IMG/VR virus record: IMGVR_UViG_3300025276_000033
Coordinates: 1-64,000 of that record
DNA length: 64,000 nt
Strand: one strand, 5' to 3'
From: a virus
The notes beneath the pieces were generated by a model that was not told where the DNA came from, ran no database searches, and saw nothing but the letters and a program-made list of their open reading frames with translations. The stretch's first letter is position 1; every line of letters begins with the position of its first letter. The translations under genes were made by a program, and so were the position numbers. This document shows, one piece after another, positions 1 through 7,711 of the stretch.

Positions 1-743
1 TACATGCTTTAGATGATAGGATATTTTGGAACAATGTTATAGACAATAAAAAAACAAAAGTAGATGTGCCTGCATATTTTACTGTTGCTGGTTCTGAAAG
101 ATTTTTAAGTGATATATTTTTGAACTCTGATGAATTAAAAAAGAATGGTAAAGCAACAGGATTGTATGAAAAATTTCCAAGAGCTGTAATGAATTTAACG
201 GGAATATCTTTACAAGAAGAATATTTAACTAATAAATTTAAAAGAGCAAATTTCATTAAACAAACAGATGATGGGGAGGTTAAACAATTCAATTCTGAAT
301 TTATGGAAGCTCCTTTTAAAATGGACTTTGAAATTACAATATTTGTAGATTCGGTAGTTGATATATTCAAATGTATAAATGGAATATTTTCAAATATGTA
401 TAAAAACGTTTATTATTACGTTGATGTGTTTAGTGTTAAAGTTCCTTGTTACTTTTCGATTCCTTCTGATATAAATAAAGAAAGAATGGTAAATTTTGGA
501 TTGTCGGATAAAAAAGAAATTCAAATCACATTTCCAATAGAAGTTCAGGCAAGCTATCCTATATTTAAAGATAATGCACTATTTGCCGGAGATATAATGG
601 ATACTATTACAAATAACATATACATCGTATCAGATAAAAAAGATAATACAGATTCTGCTGGACGAAAAATTGAAGTAGAAAAAGATATATGGCCGACTGG
701 AAATAATAAAGGAAGTTTTTACAAAAAGGATGTGATTAAATAA
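1..743 (+). CDS. gp15-like tail sheath stabiliser/terminator (5' partial)
   Basis: The frame is open to the left edge of the window, so the true start lies upstream; the GTG at 66 is only an internal valine. The visible part is about 247 residues. The segment APFKMDFEITIFVDSVVDIF around position 325-385 resembles the APFK...YELSIFTR region of T4 gp15, the protein that caps the sheath and joins the tail to the neck. A position next to other head and neck genes fits. Similarity is judged by eye on one region, so another neck protein (gp13/gp14 type) is possible. The stop is at 741-743 and the next gene follows after 36 nt. Confidence 0.5.
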   Translation, partial: HALDDRIFWNNVIDNKKTKVDVPAYFTVAGSERFLSDIFLNSDELKKNGKATGLYEKFPRAVMNLTGISLQEEYLTNKFKRANFIKQTDDGEVKQFNSEFMEAPFKMDFEITIFVDSVVDIFKCINGIFSNMYKNVYYYVDVFSVKVPCYFSIPSDINKERMVNFGLSDKKEIQITFPIEVQASYPIFKDNALFAGDIMDTITNNIYIVSDKKDNTDSAGRKIEVEKDIWPTGNNKGSFYKKDVIK

Positions 744-779
744 GTAAATAAGTAAATAATAAAAATAAAGAACAATAAA

Positions 780-2348
780 ATGAGAATTAACGTTATTGAA
801 AAATTCGGATTATACAAAAGACTTGCTGACTTAGCAAATGGTCTTAATGAACATGAGGAGTCTCAAAATATTTGCAACAAAGCAATTCACGATTTAAAGA
901 GTGGTTTTACTACTAGTAAATTTGAATTGTATTTAGAACAATTGAAGCAATATGACTGGGTATCTGTAGTTGAAAATTTCCTAGAAGATGTAGAAACATT
1001 TTTAAATGAAAATACATACGGTTTAGAACTAGAAAGAATAATGAACAAACTAGATGGTGTATCTACTTACGTTCCTATTGTAGAATCTATAAAGGAAATT
1101 GTTGCATTAGAAGAATCAGAAATTAAAGGAAGTATCTCTTCATTAGCAAAGTTCAAATATGAACCGAATGTTAGAAGAATGGTTGAATCTTTTGAAAGTG
1201 CTGAATTCAATGTACAAAAAAACGAAAAAGCATCTATCGGAAGTTCTATAATTTCTCCTATTATGCAAGTTGCAGAAGGATTTGTTTTTTCATCTAACAG
1301 TGGAAATCACATCGTAACAAGTGATATTACTAAAGTTGAAAGATTCAATGGTAAAGTATCAAGTGAATTTGCAGCTGGACAAAGAGCATTAAGTATCTTT
1401 AATTATAAAGGTAATAATGTTTTTGAAGCAAACATAAAAAATGCAAACATTCAAATAGTTGCAAGTGAAAAAGGAAACGAAATCACTATCAACGAAAGTA
1501 AAATAGAAAACAAACAACAGTTGACTAGAGTATTGAAAAATTCAGGATTCATAAACTACACAGATACTAAAACAAGGTCTATCGTAGAATTTATGTTTGA
1601 AAATGCAAATACATTTGTAGAATTAGATTTTGTTAAAAGTGTAAAAACTATAAACGAAAACTTTGAAATATTCAAAATGTCAAACAACGAAGTTTCAATT
1701 TCTAAGTTCGATAGAAAAACAAGAGGATTTGTTTTAGAATCTTTAGATATCGAAGATGTTCAAGAATTGTCTGAATCTTTGAATAAGAAATATGACTTAG
1801 ATTTCAATAACATTCTTGAAGGTTTACATATCAATGTTGATTCTTTAGAATTTAAAAGTTTAGTTGAAAACCTTGATATTTCAAGAGTAGTTGATATGAC
1901 TAAAACTGATGAAATTTATTCTAAAATAGATGAAGCTGTTACTAAGTACAACGAATTGAATGTTGAAAACAGAGCAAATGTTGAAAGTGAATTCATCAAG
2001 TTACAAGAAATGGAAAGCATCTTGAAAAGTGATGAGGTTACATTCTTAGTTGAAACTAAAAAAGCATTAGTTGAAAAACTTGATGAAGGGGAAGAATTAG
2101 AAAAATCATTTGAAATGTTGAACGAAGAATTAGGTCATTTAGTAAATGAATCTAAGGAATCTAAAATAGGAAACTATATCGCATCAAGAATGAAACAAGC
2201 TAATGATGCAGAAAAGAAAGGACAAGGATTATTTGGTCCTGATATTATCAAAAAGGTAGAAAAAATGGATTTAATTTCTGCTGAAGAATTAGATAATATG
2301 TTACCTGACTTTATTCCAGGACCTACTATCTACGCATTATTCAAATAA
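780..2348 (+). CDS. conserved-looking 522 aa protein of unknown function in head gene cluster
   Basis: Not recognised. The protein is acidic, rich in Glu, Lys, Asn and Ser, and without membrane segments; the last ~200 residues look helical or coiled-coil. It contains several (L/I/V)NE tripeptides (for example GLNE near residue 24, FLNE, INES, MLNE and VNES), the same junction proposed here as the prohead protease site. A head-core or virion protein is therefore possible, but this is inference. It lies between the gp15-like gene and the late sigma gene and ends in a strong terminator at 2384-2410. The ATG follows an A-rich leader typical of this phage. Confidence 0.6.
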   Translation: MRINVIEKFGLYKRLADLANGLNEHEESQNICNKAIHDLKSGFTTSKFELYLEQLKQYDWVSVVENFLEDVETFLNENTYGLELERIMNKLDGVSTYVPIVESIKEIVALEESEIKGSISSLAKFKYEPNVRRMVESFESAEFNVQKNEKASIGSSIISPIMQVAEGFVFSSNSGNHIVTSDITKVERFNGKVSSEFAAGQRALSIFNYKGNNVFEANIKNANIQIVASEKGNEITINESKIENKQQLTRVLKNSGFINYTDTKTRSIVEFMFENANTFVELDFVKSVKTINENFEIFKMSNNEVSISKFDRKTRGFVLESLDIEDVQELSESLNKKYDLDFNNILEGLHINVDSLEFKSLVENLDISRVVDMTKTDEIYSKIDEAVTKYNELNVENRANVESEFIKLQEMESILKSDEVTFLVETKKALVEKLDEGEELEKSFEMLNEELGHLVNESKESKIGNYIASRMKQANDAEKKGQGLFGPDIIKKVEKMDLISAEELDNMLPDFIPGPTIYALFK

Positions 2349-2383
2349 TAAAATAAATTGTATAAAAAATACATTTAACTAAT

Positions 2384-2410
2384 AAGGGAAACATTCAGTT
2401 TCCCTTTTTT
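2384..2410 (+). terminator. rho-independent terminator
   Basis: Inverted repeat AAGGGAAAC / GTTTCCCTT with a 5 nt loop followed by a T run, placed 36 nt after the 522 aa gene. Confidence 0.85.
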
Positions 2411-2422
2411 AAATTTAGAAAG

Positions 2423-3163
2423 ATGGCAAAAAGTAAAAATTACCTAAATAAGAAAGACTTATTAGAAGAAATTTACAAATCTAGAGAACAGGATGAATTG
2501 ACTAATAGATGTACTAAAATGTTAATGTTGCTTGCCCAAAAAACAATTAGAAAACTTTATTACAAATGTGAAGATGATAAGCAACATGCGTTATCGGAAG
2601 CATATTTTGACCTTGCTAAAAATTGGAGAAAATTTGATCCAGACTTTGCTCGTTTTCATGGCTATGCTGATTTAAAACGGGGAGATGAAATAAGAGTTAA
2701 TCCAGAAAAAGGTTCTCCTAGAACTGCAGCCGCAACCGTAGTAGAAAACTATCCGATTGACTTATTGATTGCAGAGGTAGAACAGGATTTGAAATCTAAT
2801 AAATTAAAGTTGATTGAAACCGAATACATACTCGAAACTAAACAACTAAGAGTTCTAAGAAAATCAACTAAAGATGAAATATCAAAAGGAGATTCCGAAC
2901 AACACGAATACTTTTTAGATGCATCAAAATATAATGTAATTAAATTAGATTTCATTGTTAAAAAGAATCTAAGAGATGTTGCAATGTTTGACAAAGAACA
3001 AATAATAATTAAAGACCCAAATCCATTTTCATTTTTTACTTCATCTTGTATAAACGGATATGCAAAAGGATGGAAAAGATTATATCCTAAAAAATCAAAA
3101 GGATTGTTACTTAGTATAGATTCTGGATACAACACAGACGGTGATGGAATGCATTCATTATAA
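2423..3163 (+). CDS. gp55-like late-transcription sigma factor with central insertion
   Basis: The N-terminal part (NYLNKKDLLEEI, then AYFDLAKNWRKFDPD at about residues 54-70) and the C-terminal part (NPFSFFTSSCINGYAKGWK, about residues 206-224) match the two halves of region 2 in gp55, the small T4 sigma factor that recognises the late promoter TATAAATA. In T4-like relatives the FDP motif is followed almost directly by NPFAYFT; here about 130 residues are inserted between them. The insertion begins at FARFHGYADLKRGDEIRV and looks like a beta-rich or SH3-like segment. The protein presumably directs host RNA polymerase to the GATTAAATA elements described below. No sigma region 4 is seen, as in gp55. 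Confidence 0.7.
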   Translation: MAKSKNYLNKKDLLEEIYKSREQDELTNRCTKMLMLLAQKTIRKLYYKCEDDKQHALSEAYFDLAKNWRKFDPDFARFHGYADLKRGDEIRVNPEKGSPRTAAATVVENYPIDLLIAEVEQDLKSNKLKLIETEYILETKQLRVLRKSTKDEISKGDSEQHEYFLDASKYNVIKLDFIVKKNLRDVAMFDKEQIIIKDPNPFSFFTSSCINGYAKGWKRLYPKKSKGLLLSIDSGYNTDGDGMHSL

Positions 3164-3188
3164 GTTACAGGACTTATAAACAATCATT

Positions 3189-3239
3189 ATAAGGTCTGAA
3201 CCTTATTAACCACTATTATTAATTTAATAGTGGTTTTTT
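3189..3239 (+). terminator. double-hairpin terminator
   Basis: A small hairpin ATAAGG / CCTTAT (3189-3206) is followed by AACCACTATT / AATAGTGGTT (3208-3235) and a T run. It ends the gp55-like transcript. Confidence 0.8.
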
Positions 3240-3258
3240 GTGTCTATTAAATAACTAT

Positions 3259-3735
3259 ATGAGTATAAAGAACTTAAAACCAACAAGAAACGCTAGAACA
3301 AAACAGGGATATTTTAACATATCTGAATCCGTTAAGTATATTGGTGCTGTTAAAAAAGTTATTTATCGTTCATCTTGGGAACAAAGATTTTGCATTTGGT
3401 GTGAAAGAAGTCCACAAGTTGAAAAATGGGCATCGGAATCTGTTGCAATAAAATATCATTGTCCTATTGAAAATAGAATAAAAAATTACTATCCAGACTT
3501 TTTAGTAAAATTATCTAGTGGTAAAACTTGGTTAGTAGAAGTAAAACCGGCACAAGAATATAAGCAACCACCGGCAAAACCAAAAAGAAAAACAAAGAAA
3601 GCTTTGACTAGTTATGAGTATTTGATGAAACACTACTTAGTAAATAAGTCAAAGTTTAAATCAGCAATTGCTTTTTGTAAAACAAAAGACTGGGTGTTTT
3701 TTGTTGCGGATGAAAATTGGTTCAAGAATAAATGA
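3259..3735 (+). CDS. gp4-like head completion protein (putative nuclease)
   Basis: 158 residues from the ATG at 3259; a longer reading from a TTG at 3238 is possible but unlikely. The protein matches the T4 gp4 (gp50) head-completion family: IYRSSWEQRFCIWCERSP, then YYPDFLVKLSSGKTWLVEVKP and KTKKALTSYEYLMKHYLVN. The PDF...EVKP arrangement is the acidic, PD-(D/E)XK-like centre typical of the family, thought to trim packaged DNA ends and finish the portal before neck attachment. An ATTAAATA lies only 5 nt before the ATG. The end overlaps the next gene by 4 nt. Confidence 0.85.
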   Translation: MSIKNLKPTRNARTKQGYFNISESVKYIGAVKKVIYRSSWEQRFCIWCERSPQVEKWASESVAIKYHCPIENRIKNYYPDFLVKLSSGKTWLVEVKPAQEYKQPPAKPKRKTKKALTSYEYLMKHYLVNKSKFKSAIAFCKTKDWVFFVADENWFKNK

Positions 3736-4340
3736 TAATAGAAGATATAAAGAATATAAAAGCAAAAAAAGGTTTAAAGGTTGCAGAAGATGAATCGTAT
3801 GATTGGTTTAAAAAAGCAAAAGGTAATCCTATGGACCCGACTGTTGTTTTTTGTGAAAATCAAATGATGCAAGTTGGTAAAATAAATCAATTCAAGTATA
3901 ATCCTAAAGGAAAAAAAACCTTAGACTATTACGATAAAAGTCCCTTGGTCCTGAGTTTAGGAATTATACAAAGAAAAAAAATGAAATATGAATTAGGATT
4001 AAATTTAAACTTTATTCCTGCACCATATAAATGGTATATTTTAGAAACTATTCAAAAAACATACAGTGGATTTTTTCAAAGACAAAAGGATGGTAGAGCA
4101 TCAAACAACGCACTAAAGCAACCACAAATAATGTACAGATATGCAGTAGTAAAGGCTTTACTTTCTAAGTACGGATTTGAATTTGCAATAAGAACTTACA
4201 TACCCAGTAGAAAATCGAAAGTATTTTGTATAAATTATAACAGTTGGGTAGACTGTGCTTTTTTATCAATCGAAAAGTTCGAAGGTATATCATATAGTCA
4301 AATGATTAAAGAATATATAAAATCAAAGAATTCTAAGTAA
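3732..4340 (+). CDS. conserved T4-like myovirus virion/assembly protein
   Basis: 202 residues, overlapping the gp4 gene by 4 nt. The core TLDYYDKSPLVLSLG ... LGLNLNFIPAPYKW (about residues 60-100) is a pattern I recall from a protein conserved in cyanophage-type T4-like genomes, where it has been labelled variously as a DNA-end or baseplate protein. The annotation is not settled in my memory, so no function is assigned. It sits directly between gp4 and the portal, which points to a role in head completion or neck/baseplate assembly. Confidence 0.55.
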   Translation: MIIEDIKNIKAKKGLKVAEDESYDWFKKAKGNPMDPTVVFCENQMMQVGKINQFKYNPKGKKTLDYYDKSPLVLSLGIIQRKKMKYELGLNLNFIPAPYKWYILETIQKTYSGFFQRQKDGRASNNALKQPQIMYRYAVVKALLSKYGFEFAIRTYIPSRKSKVFCINYNSWVDCAFLSIEKFEGISYSQMIKEYIKSKNSK

Positions 4341-4347
4341 TTAAATA
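4339..4347 (+). promoter_or_regulatory. putative late promoter, portal gene
   Basis: AATTAAATA, 20 nt before the portal ATG; matches the late-element consensus described in the findings. Confidence 0.5.
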
Positions 4348-4367
4348 ATATAACAAAAGAAAACGAT

Positions 4368-5984
4368 ATGGCATCTATATTTAATAGAAATGAAGTGAAT
4401 AGTACTAATCCAAATGTTAATAATAAAACATTTAGAAATACTACACTTAGAAAATTATCAGGAAGAGGTTACGATTTTAAGGATAGTGTTATATCTAATT
4501 CCGAAGCAATAGGTTCTATTGAAAACGAAATCGGTTGGCAAGATAACAACAATATGTTACGTTATGGTTATGATAACAACAACATGGATCAGTTGTATGA
4601 TTTTTCTTATTCAGACATTTATTCTAAAAAGAATATTCCATTTTTTGACGAAAGTTATCCGGGAAGAATAGAGCAACTTAGAAAGTATGCAATGCAAGAT
4701 GAAATCGAAATGGTTCTTGATACATTAACGGATGAAATTGTTGTTTATAATACTGATAGATATTTTGCACAAGTTGATTTTGAATCTGATCCAAATATGA
4801 AAGAAGAATTTTCTGAAATCATAAAAGAAAACCTAAATGATAATTTCAAGAAAATTTATAATCTATTCGGTTTCAAGAATGAAAATACAGCTTGGCATTT
4901 TGTTAAGAAATTTTTAATTGATGGATACCTAGCATACGAAATTATTTGGGATAATTCAAATACTAATATTATAGGATTTAAAGAATTAGATCCAATATCA
5001 TTAACACCTAAAATTTACGAAGATGGTACTAGGGGATGGGTTCAATATCCACTAGATGCTGTAAAGAAAAGAGAATTGACTGACGCACAAGTTATATTTT
5101 TATCTTATTCTGCAATTAACAACGAAAATAGAGTTTCTTATACTGAAAGATTGATACGTTCTTTTAACTTATTAAGAATTATGGAACAATCTAGAATTAT
5201 TTGGGCTGTTGTAAATTCATCATATAAAACTAAGTTCGTTATACCGGTTGGTGGAAAATCTAAACAAATGGCAAAACAAACTCTTGGTTCTTTGATGCAA
5301 TCATATAGAGAAAATGTAGATTTTGATAATGAATCCGGAGAACTAAAAATAAACGGTAAATCAATGATGCCGTTTTCAAAAGAATATTGGATTCCCGAAG
5401 GTGACCAGGGAACACCTCAAATTGAAAGTATAGGAAATGAAGGTCCTGATTTATCAGATACTGAATCTTTAAAATATTTCGTTGATAAATTGATTCAAGT
5501 TTCAAAAGTTCCTAGAAATAGATTTATAAAAGACGAATCGCCTACATTCGAATCTTCGGCAGAAGGATATACAAGAGAAGAAATTTATTTCAGTAGATTT
5601 GTTGATAGATTAAGAGGTAAAATACAAGAAATACTTATTAGACCCGTAGTTTTACAAACTAAAAGAGATATCAAAGAATTGGCAGATGACCCATTGTTCG
5701 AATCTAAAGTAAATTTATCATGGTCAAGATATGATATATTTGAAAAATTAAAAGAAACTGAATTGCTACAAAGTGAATTAGACTTAATTAGTACAGCAAA
5801 AGATTCTTTAATTGATTTTGATGCTGAAGGAAACGAAGTCAGATTTTTTAGTTCTGAATTCTTAGTTAGAAAATTCCTTACAACATTATCTGAATCTGAC
5901 TTAAAACTTAATAGAAAGTTAAAAGCTAAAGAAGATAAACAAATGGAAGAAGGGCAAGAAGATGCCGAAGATGTAGATTTTTAA
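4368..5984 (+). CDS. portal vertex protein (gp20-like)
   Basis: 538 residues, close to the 524 of T4 gp20. Family hallmarks are FFDESYPGRIEQLRKYAMQDEIE (about 90-112) with VLDTLTDEIVVY, then the KKFLIDGYLAYEIIWD segment, and IQVSKVPRNRFIKDE (about 375-390) before the SAEGYTREEIYFSRFVDRLR helix. The dodecameric portal is the DNA entry pore and initiates prohead assembly. The acidic tail ends EGQEDAEDVDF. It is followed by the protease-scaffold and capsid genes in the canonical T4 order 20-21-22-23. Confidence 0.95.
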   Translation: MASIFNRNEVNSTNPNVNNKTFRNTTLRKLSGRGYDFKDSVISNSEAIGSIENEIGWQDNNNMLRYGYDNNNMDQLYDFSYSDIYSKKNIPFFDESYPGRIEQLRKYAMQDEIEMVLDTLTDEIVVYNTDRYFAQVDFESDPNMKEEFSEIIKENLNDNFKKIYNLFGFKNENTAWHFVKKFLIDGYLAYEIIWDNSNTNIIGFKELDPISLTPKIYEDGTRGWVQYPLDAVKKRELTDAQVIFLSYSAINNENRVSYTERLIRSFNLLRIMEQSRIIWAVVNSSYKTKFVIPVGGKSKQMAKQTLGSLMQSYRENVDFDNESGELKINGKSMMPFSKEYWIPEGDQGTPQIESIGNEGPDLSDTESLKYFVDKLIQVSKVPRNRFIKDESPTFESSAEGYTREEIYFSRFVDRLRGKIQEILIRPVVLQTKRDIKELADDPLFESKVNLSWSRYDIFEKLKETELLQSELDLISTAKDSLIDFDAEGNEVRFFSSEFLVRKFLTTLSESDLKLNRKLKAKEDKQMEEGQEDAEDVDF

Positions 5985-6002
5985 AAAGTTAAAAATAAAT
6001 TT

Positions 6003-6011
6003 GATTAAATA
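6003..6011 (+). promoter_or_regulatory. putative late promoter, protease-scaffold gene
   Basis: GATTAAATA, 31 nt before the ATG at 6043; slightly farther than the usual 18-21 nt. Confidence 0.4.
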
Positions 6012-6042
6012 ATATAAATTATAACAAAATTAATTAAAGAAA

Positions 6043-7674
6043 ATGAAAGATTACTTATTAATAGAAAAATCAAAATTTTCAGTAAAACCTATCGCCAATG
6101 CCTCCGATAACGACAAATATGTTTTAGAAGGTGTATTTACAGAATTCGATTCTGAAAATAGAAATGGTAGAGTTTATACTAGAAAAGAATTTCAACCACA
6201 TTTTGACGCATTAAAAAAAGTTGTAGAAAGTGGAACAGCTGTTGGAGAATTAGACCATCCAAAACAATTTGAAACTACATTGAGAAATGTATCTCATAAA
6301 ATTGAAGAAATTTGGATGGATGAAGAAAACAATAGAGTAATGGGAAAAATCAAATTATTAGATACCGATGCTGGTAAACAAGCAAAGGCAATCGTTGATG
6401 CTGGAATTCCTTTACACATATCATCAAGAGCTGCCGGAACTGTTACAGAAGATAAATCTGTAAAGATTCATAAACTATTTACATATGATTTAGTTGATAC
6501 ACCAGGTTTTGCAAATGCAAGATTGAGTAGTGTAAATGAATCATTCGGAATGCTAAATGAAAATACAGAATTAGATGTATTTAGTGATTTTGCAATCTAT
6601 GAAATAGGTAAACAAATAAAGCAAGATATTAAAGAGTTAAATAATAAAAATAAGAACGTAGAAACAATGGATTATCTAAAAGAAAGCGAATTCAACAAAT
6701 ACACAGATTTCACAAAAGAAGCAATAGAAGGTGTTAAATCCGAAATTGCAGACATGAAAGAAATTCAAGAAAGTATTATTGAACAAAACGATGGTATCGT
6801 AGAAGAATACAGCAATGCTGAATTCAAACAAAAATTTGAATCTGTAAATCAAAAATTATCAGCAATCGAAAAATGGGCTGACCACGTAAAAGAAGAATTT
6901 GATTCTGTTAAAGAAAGTTCGGATTCATCTTTACAAGAAAAGTATGATAAATTAGAAGCAAAATTTGAATCAATGGTTAATTGGTCTGAACATGTAACTG
7001 AAACTGTTAGTGCAATAGAAGATTGGTCACAACATACAACAGACACTGTTAATGGTGTAGAATCTTGGTCAAAGCATGTAACTGAAACTGTAAGTGCGTT
7101 AGAAGATTGGTCAGACCATGCAACGGATACTGTTTCTGGTGTAGAATCTTGGTCTAATCACGTAACTGAATCTGTTAGTTCAATCGAAAATTGGACTGAA
7201 CATGTAACTGAGTCTGTATCAATGTTAGAAAATTCTGATACGAAAGAATTAAGTAAAGGAAATGAAAAAATCAACGAATCAAAAATCGAAGATTTTAAAG
7301 AAAGTATATATAATAAACTAGAGAATATCTTAGAAGCTAAGGAGCAAAGAGCAACTGACAACAACTCTCTAAACGAATCACAAACCGTAGATTTAAACGA
7401 AGGTAAAGAAGAAGCGCCATTATGGATGCAACTTATACCTACAAAGTATAAAGAAACTTATAGTGATTTACAAGAAGGCGAAAAGTTAAGAATTAAAAAA
7501 AGAGCTTCACTTTTCAATTTCGTTAATGAATCGGCAATCAAGTCATTTTGGAACAATGAGTTCACAAAAGAAAATTTGATTAAAGAGGAAAAAAAGGAAA
7601 ATGTTGAAAACCCATCTCAAAGTCAACTTACGGAAGCAAGACTTGCTAAGTTAAGAGGATTTAGAATGATTTAA
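6043..7674 (+). CDS. prohead core protease fused to scaffold (gp21 + gp22-like)
   Basis: 543 residues. Residues ~25-165 are a gp21/U9-type prohead serine protease: GRVYTRKEFQ, GELDHP (catalytic His72), IPLHISSRAAG (Ser127/128) and DLVDTPGFANARL (Asp152). T4 gp21 is only 212 residues. Here the frame continues into about 370 residues of charged, coiled-coil scaffold, including six 14-residue repeats with a regular Trp (residues ~314-397). Putative self-cleavage sites VNE|S (166) and LNE|N (173) lie exactly at the junction, and INE|S, LNE|S and LNE|G follow near the C-terminus, consistent with scaffold being degraded to peptides as gp22 is in T4. An in-frame ATG at 6667 (residue 209) after an A-rich stretch could also start a separate scaffold. 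Confidence 0.9.
   Translation: MKDYLLIEKSKFSVKPIANASDNDKYVLEGVFTEFDSENRNGRVYTRKEFQPHFDALKKVVESGTAVGELDHPKQFETTLRNVSHKIEEIWMDEENNRVMGKIKLLDTDAGKQAKAIVDAGIPLHISSRAAGTVTEDKSVKIHKLFTYDLVDTPGFANARLSSVNESFGMLNENTELDVFSDFAIYEIGKQIKQDIKELNNKNKNVETMDYLKESEFNKYTDFTKEAIEGVKSEIADMKEIQESIIEQNDGIVEEYSNAEFKQKFESVNQKLSAIEKWADHVKEEFDSVKESSDSSLQEKYDKLEAKFESMVNWSEHVTETVSAIEDWSQHTTDTVNGVESWSKHVTETVSALEDWSDHATDTVSGVESWSNHVTESVSSIENWTEHVTESVSMLENSDTKELSKGNEKINESKIEDFKESIYNKLENILEAKEQRATDNNSLNESQTVDLNEGKEEAPLWMQLIPTKYKETYSDLQEGEKLRIKKRASLFNFVNESAIKSFWNNEFTKENLIKEEKKENVENPSQSQLTEARLAKLRGFRMI
6982..7233 (+). repeat. six tandem 42 bp (14 aa) repeats in scaffold
   Basis: Protein repeat WSxHVTETVSxxED/S, six copies spaced exactly 14 residues, with alternating VTETVSAIED and TTDTVNGVES types. 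A more diverged copy begins near residue 277 (WADHVKEEF). Fourteen residues equal two heptads, suiting a long coiled-coil core rod. Confidence 0.85.
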
Positions 7675-7711
7675 AATATTTGAATTTAAAAACAAAAAAA
7701 ATGTTGTTAAA

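Noticed and set aside
2749-3183. 144 aa minus-strand frame
   Set aside because: Antisense to the gp55-like gene, without an independent promoter or sensible protein features.
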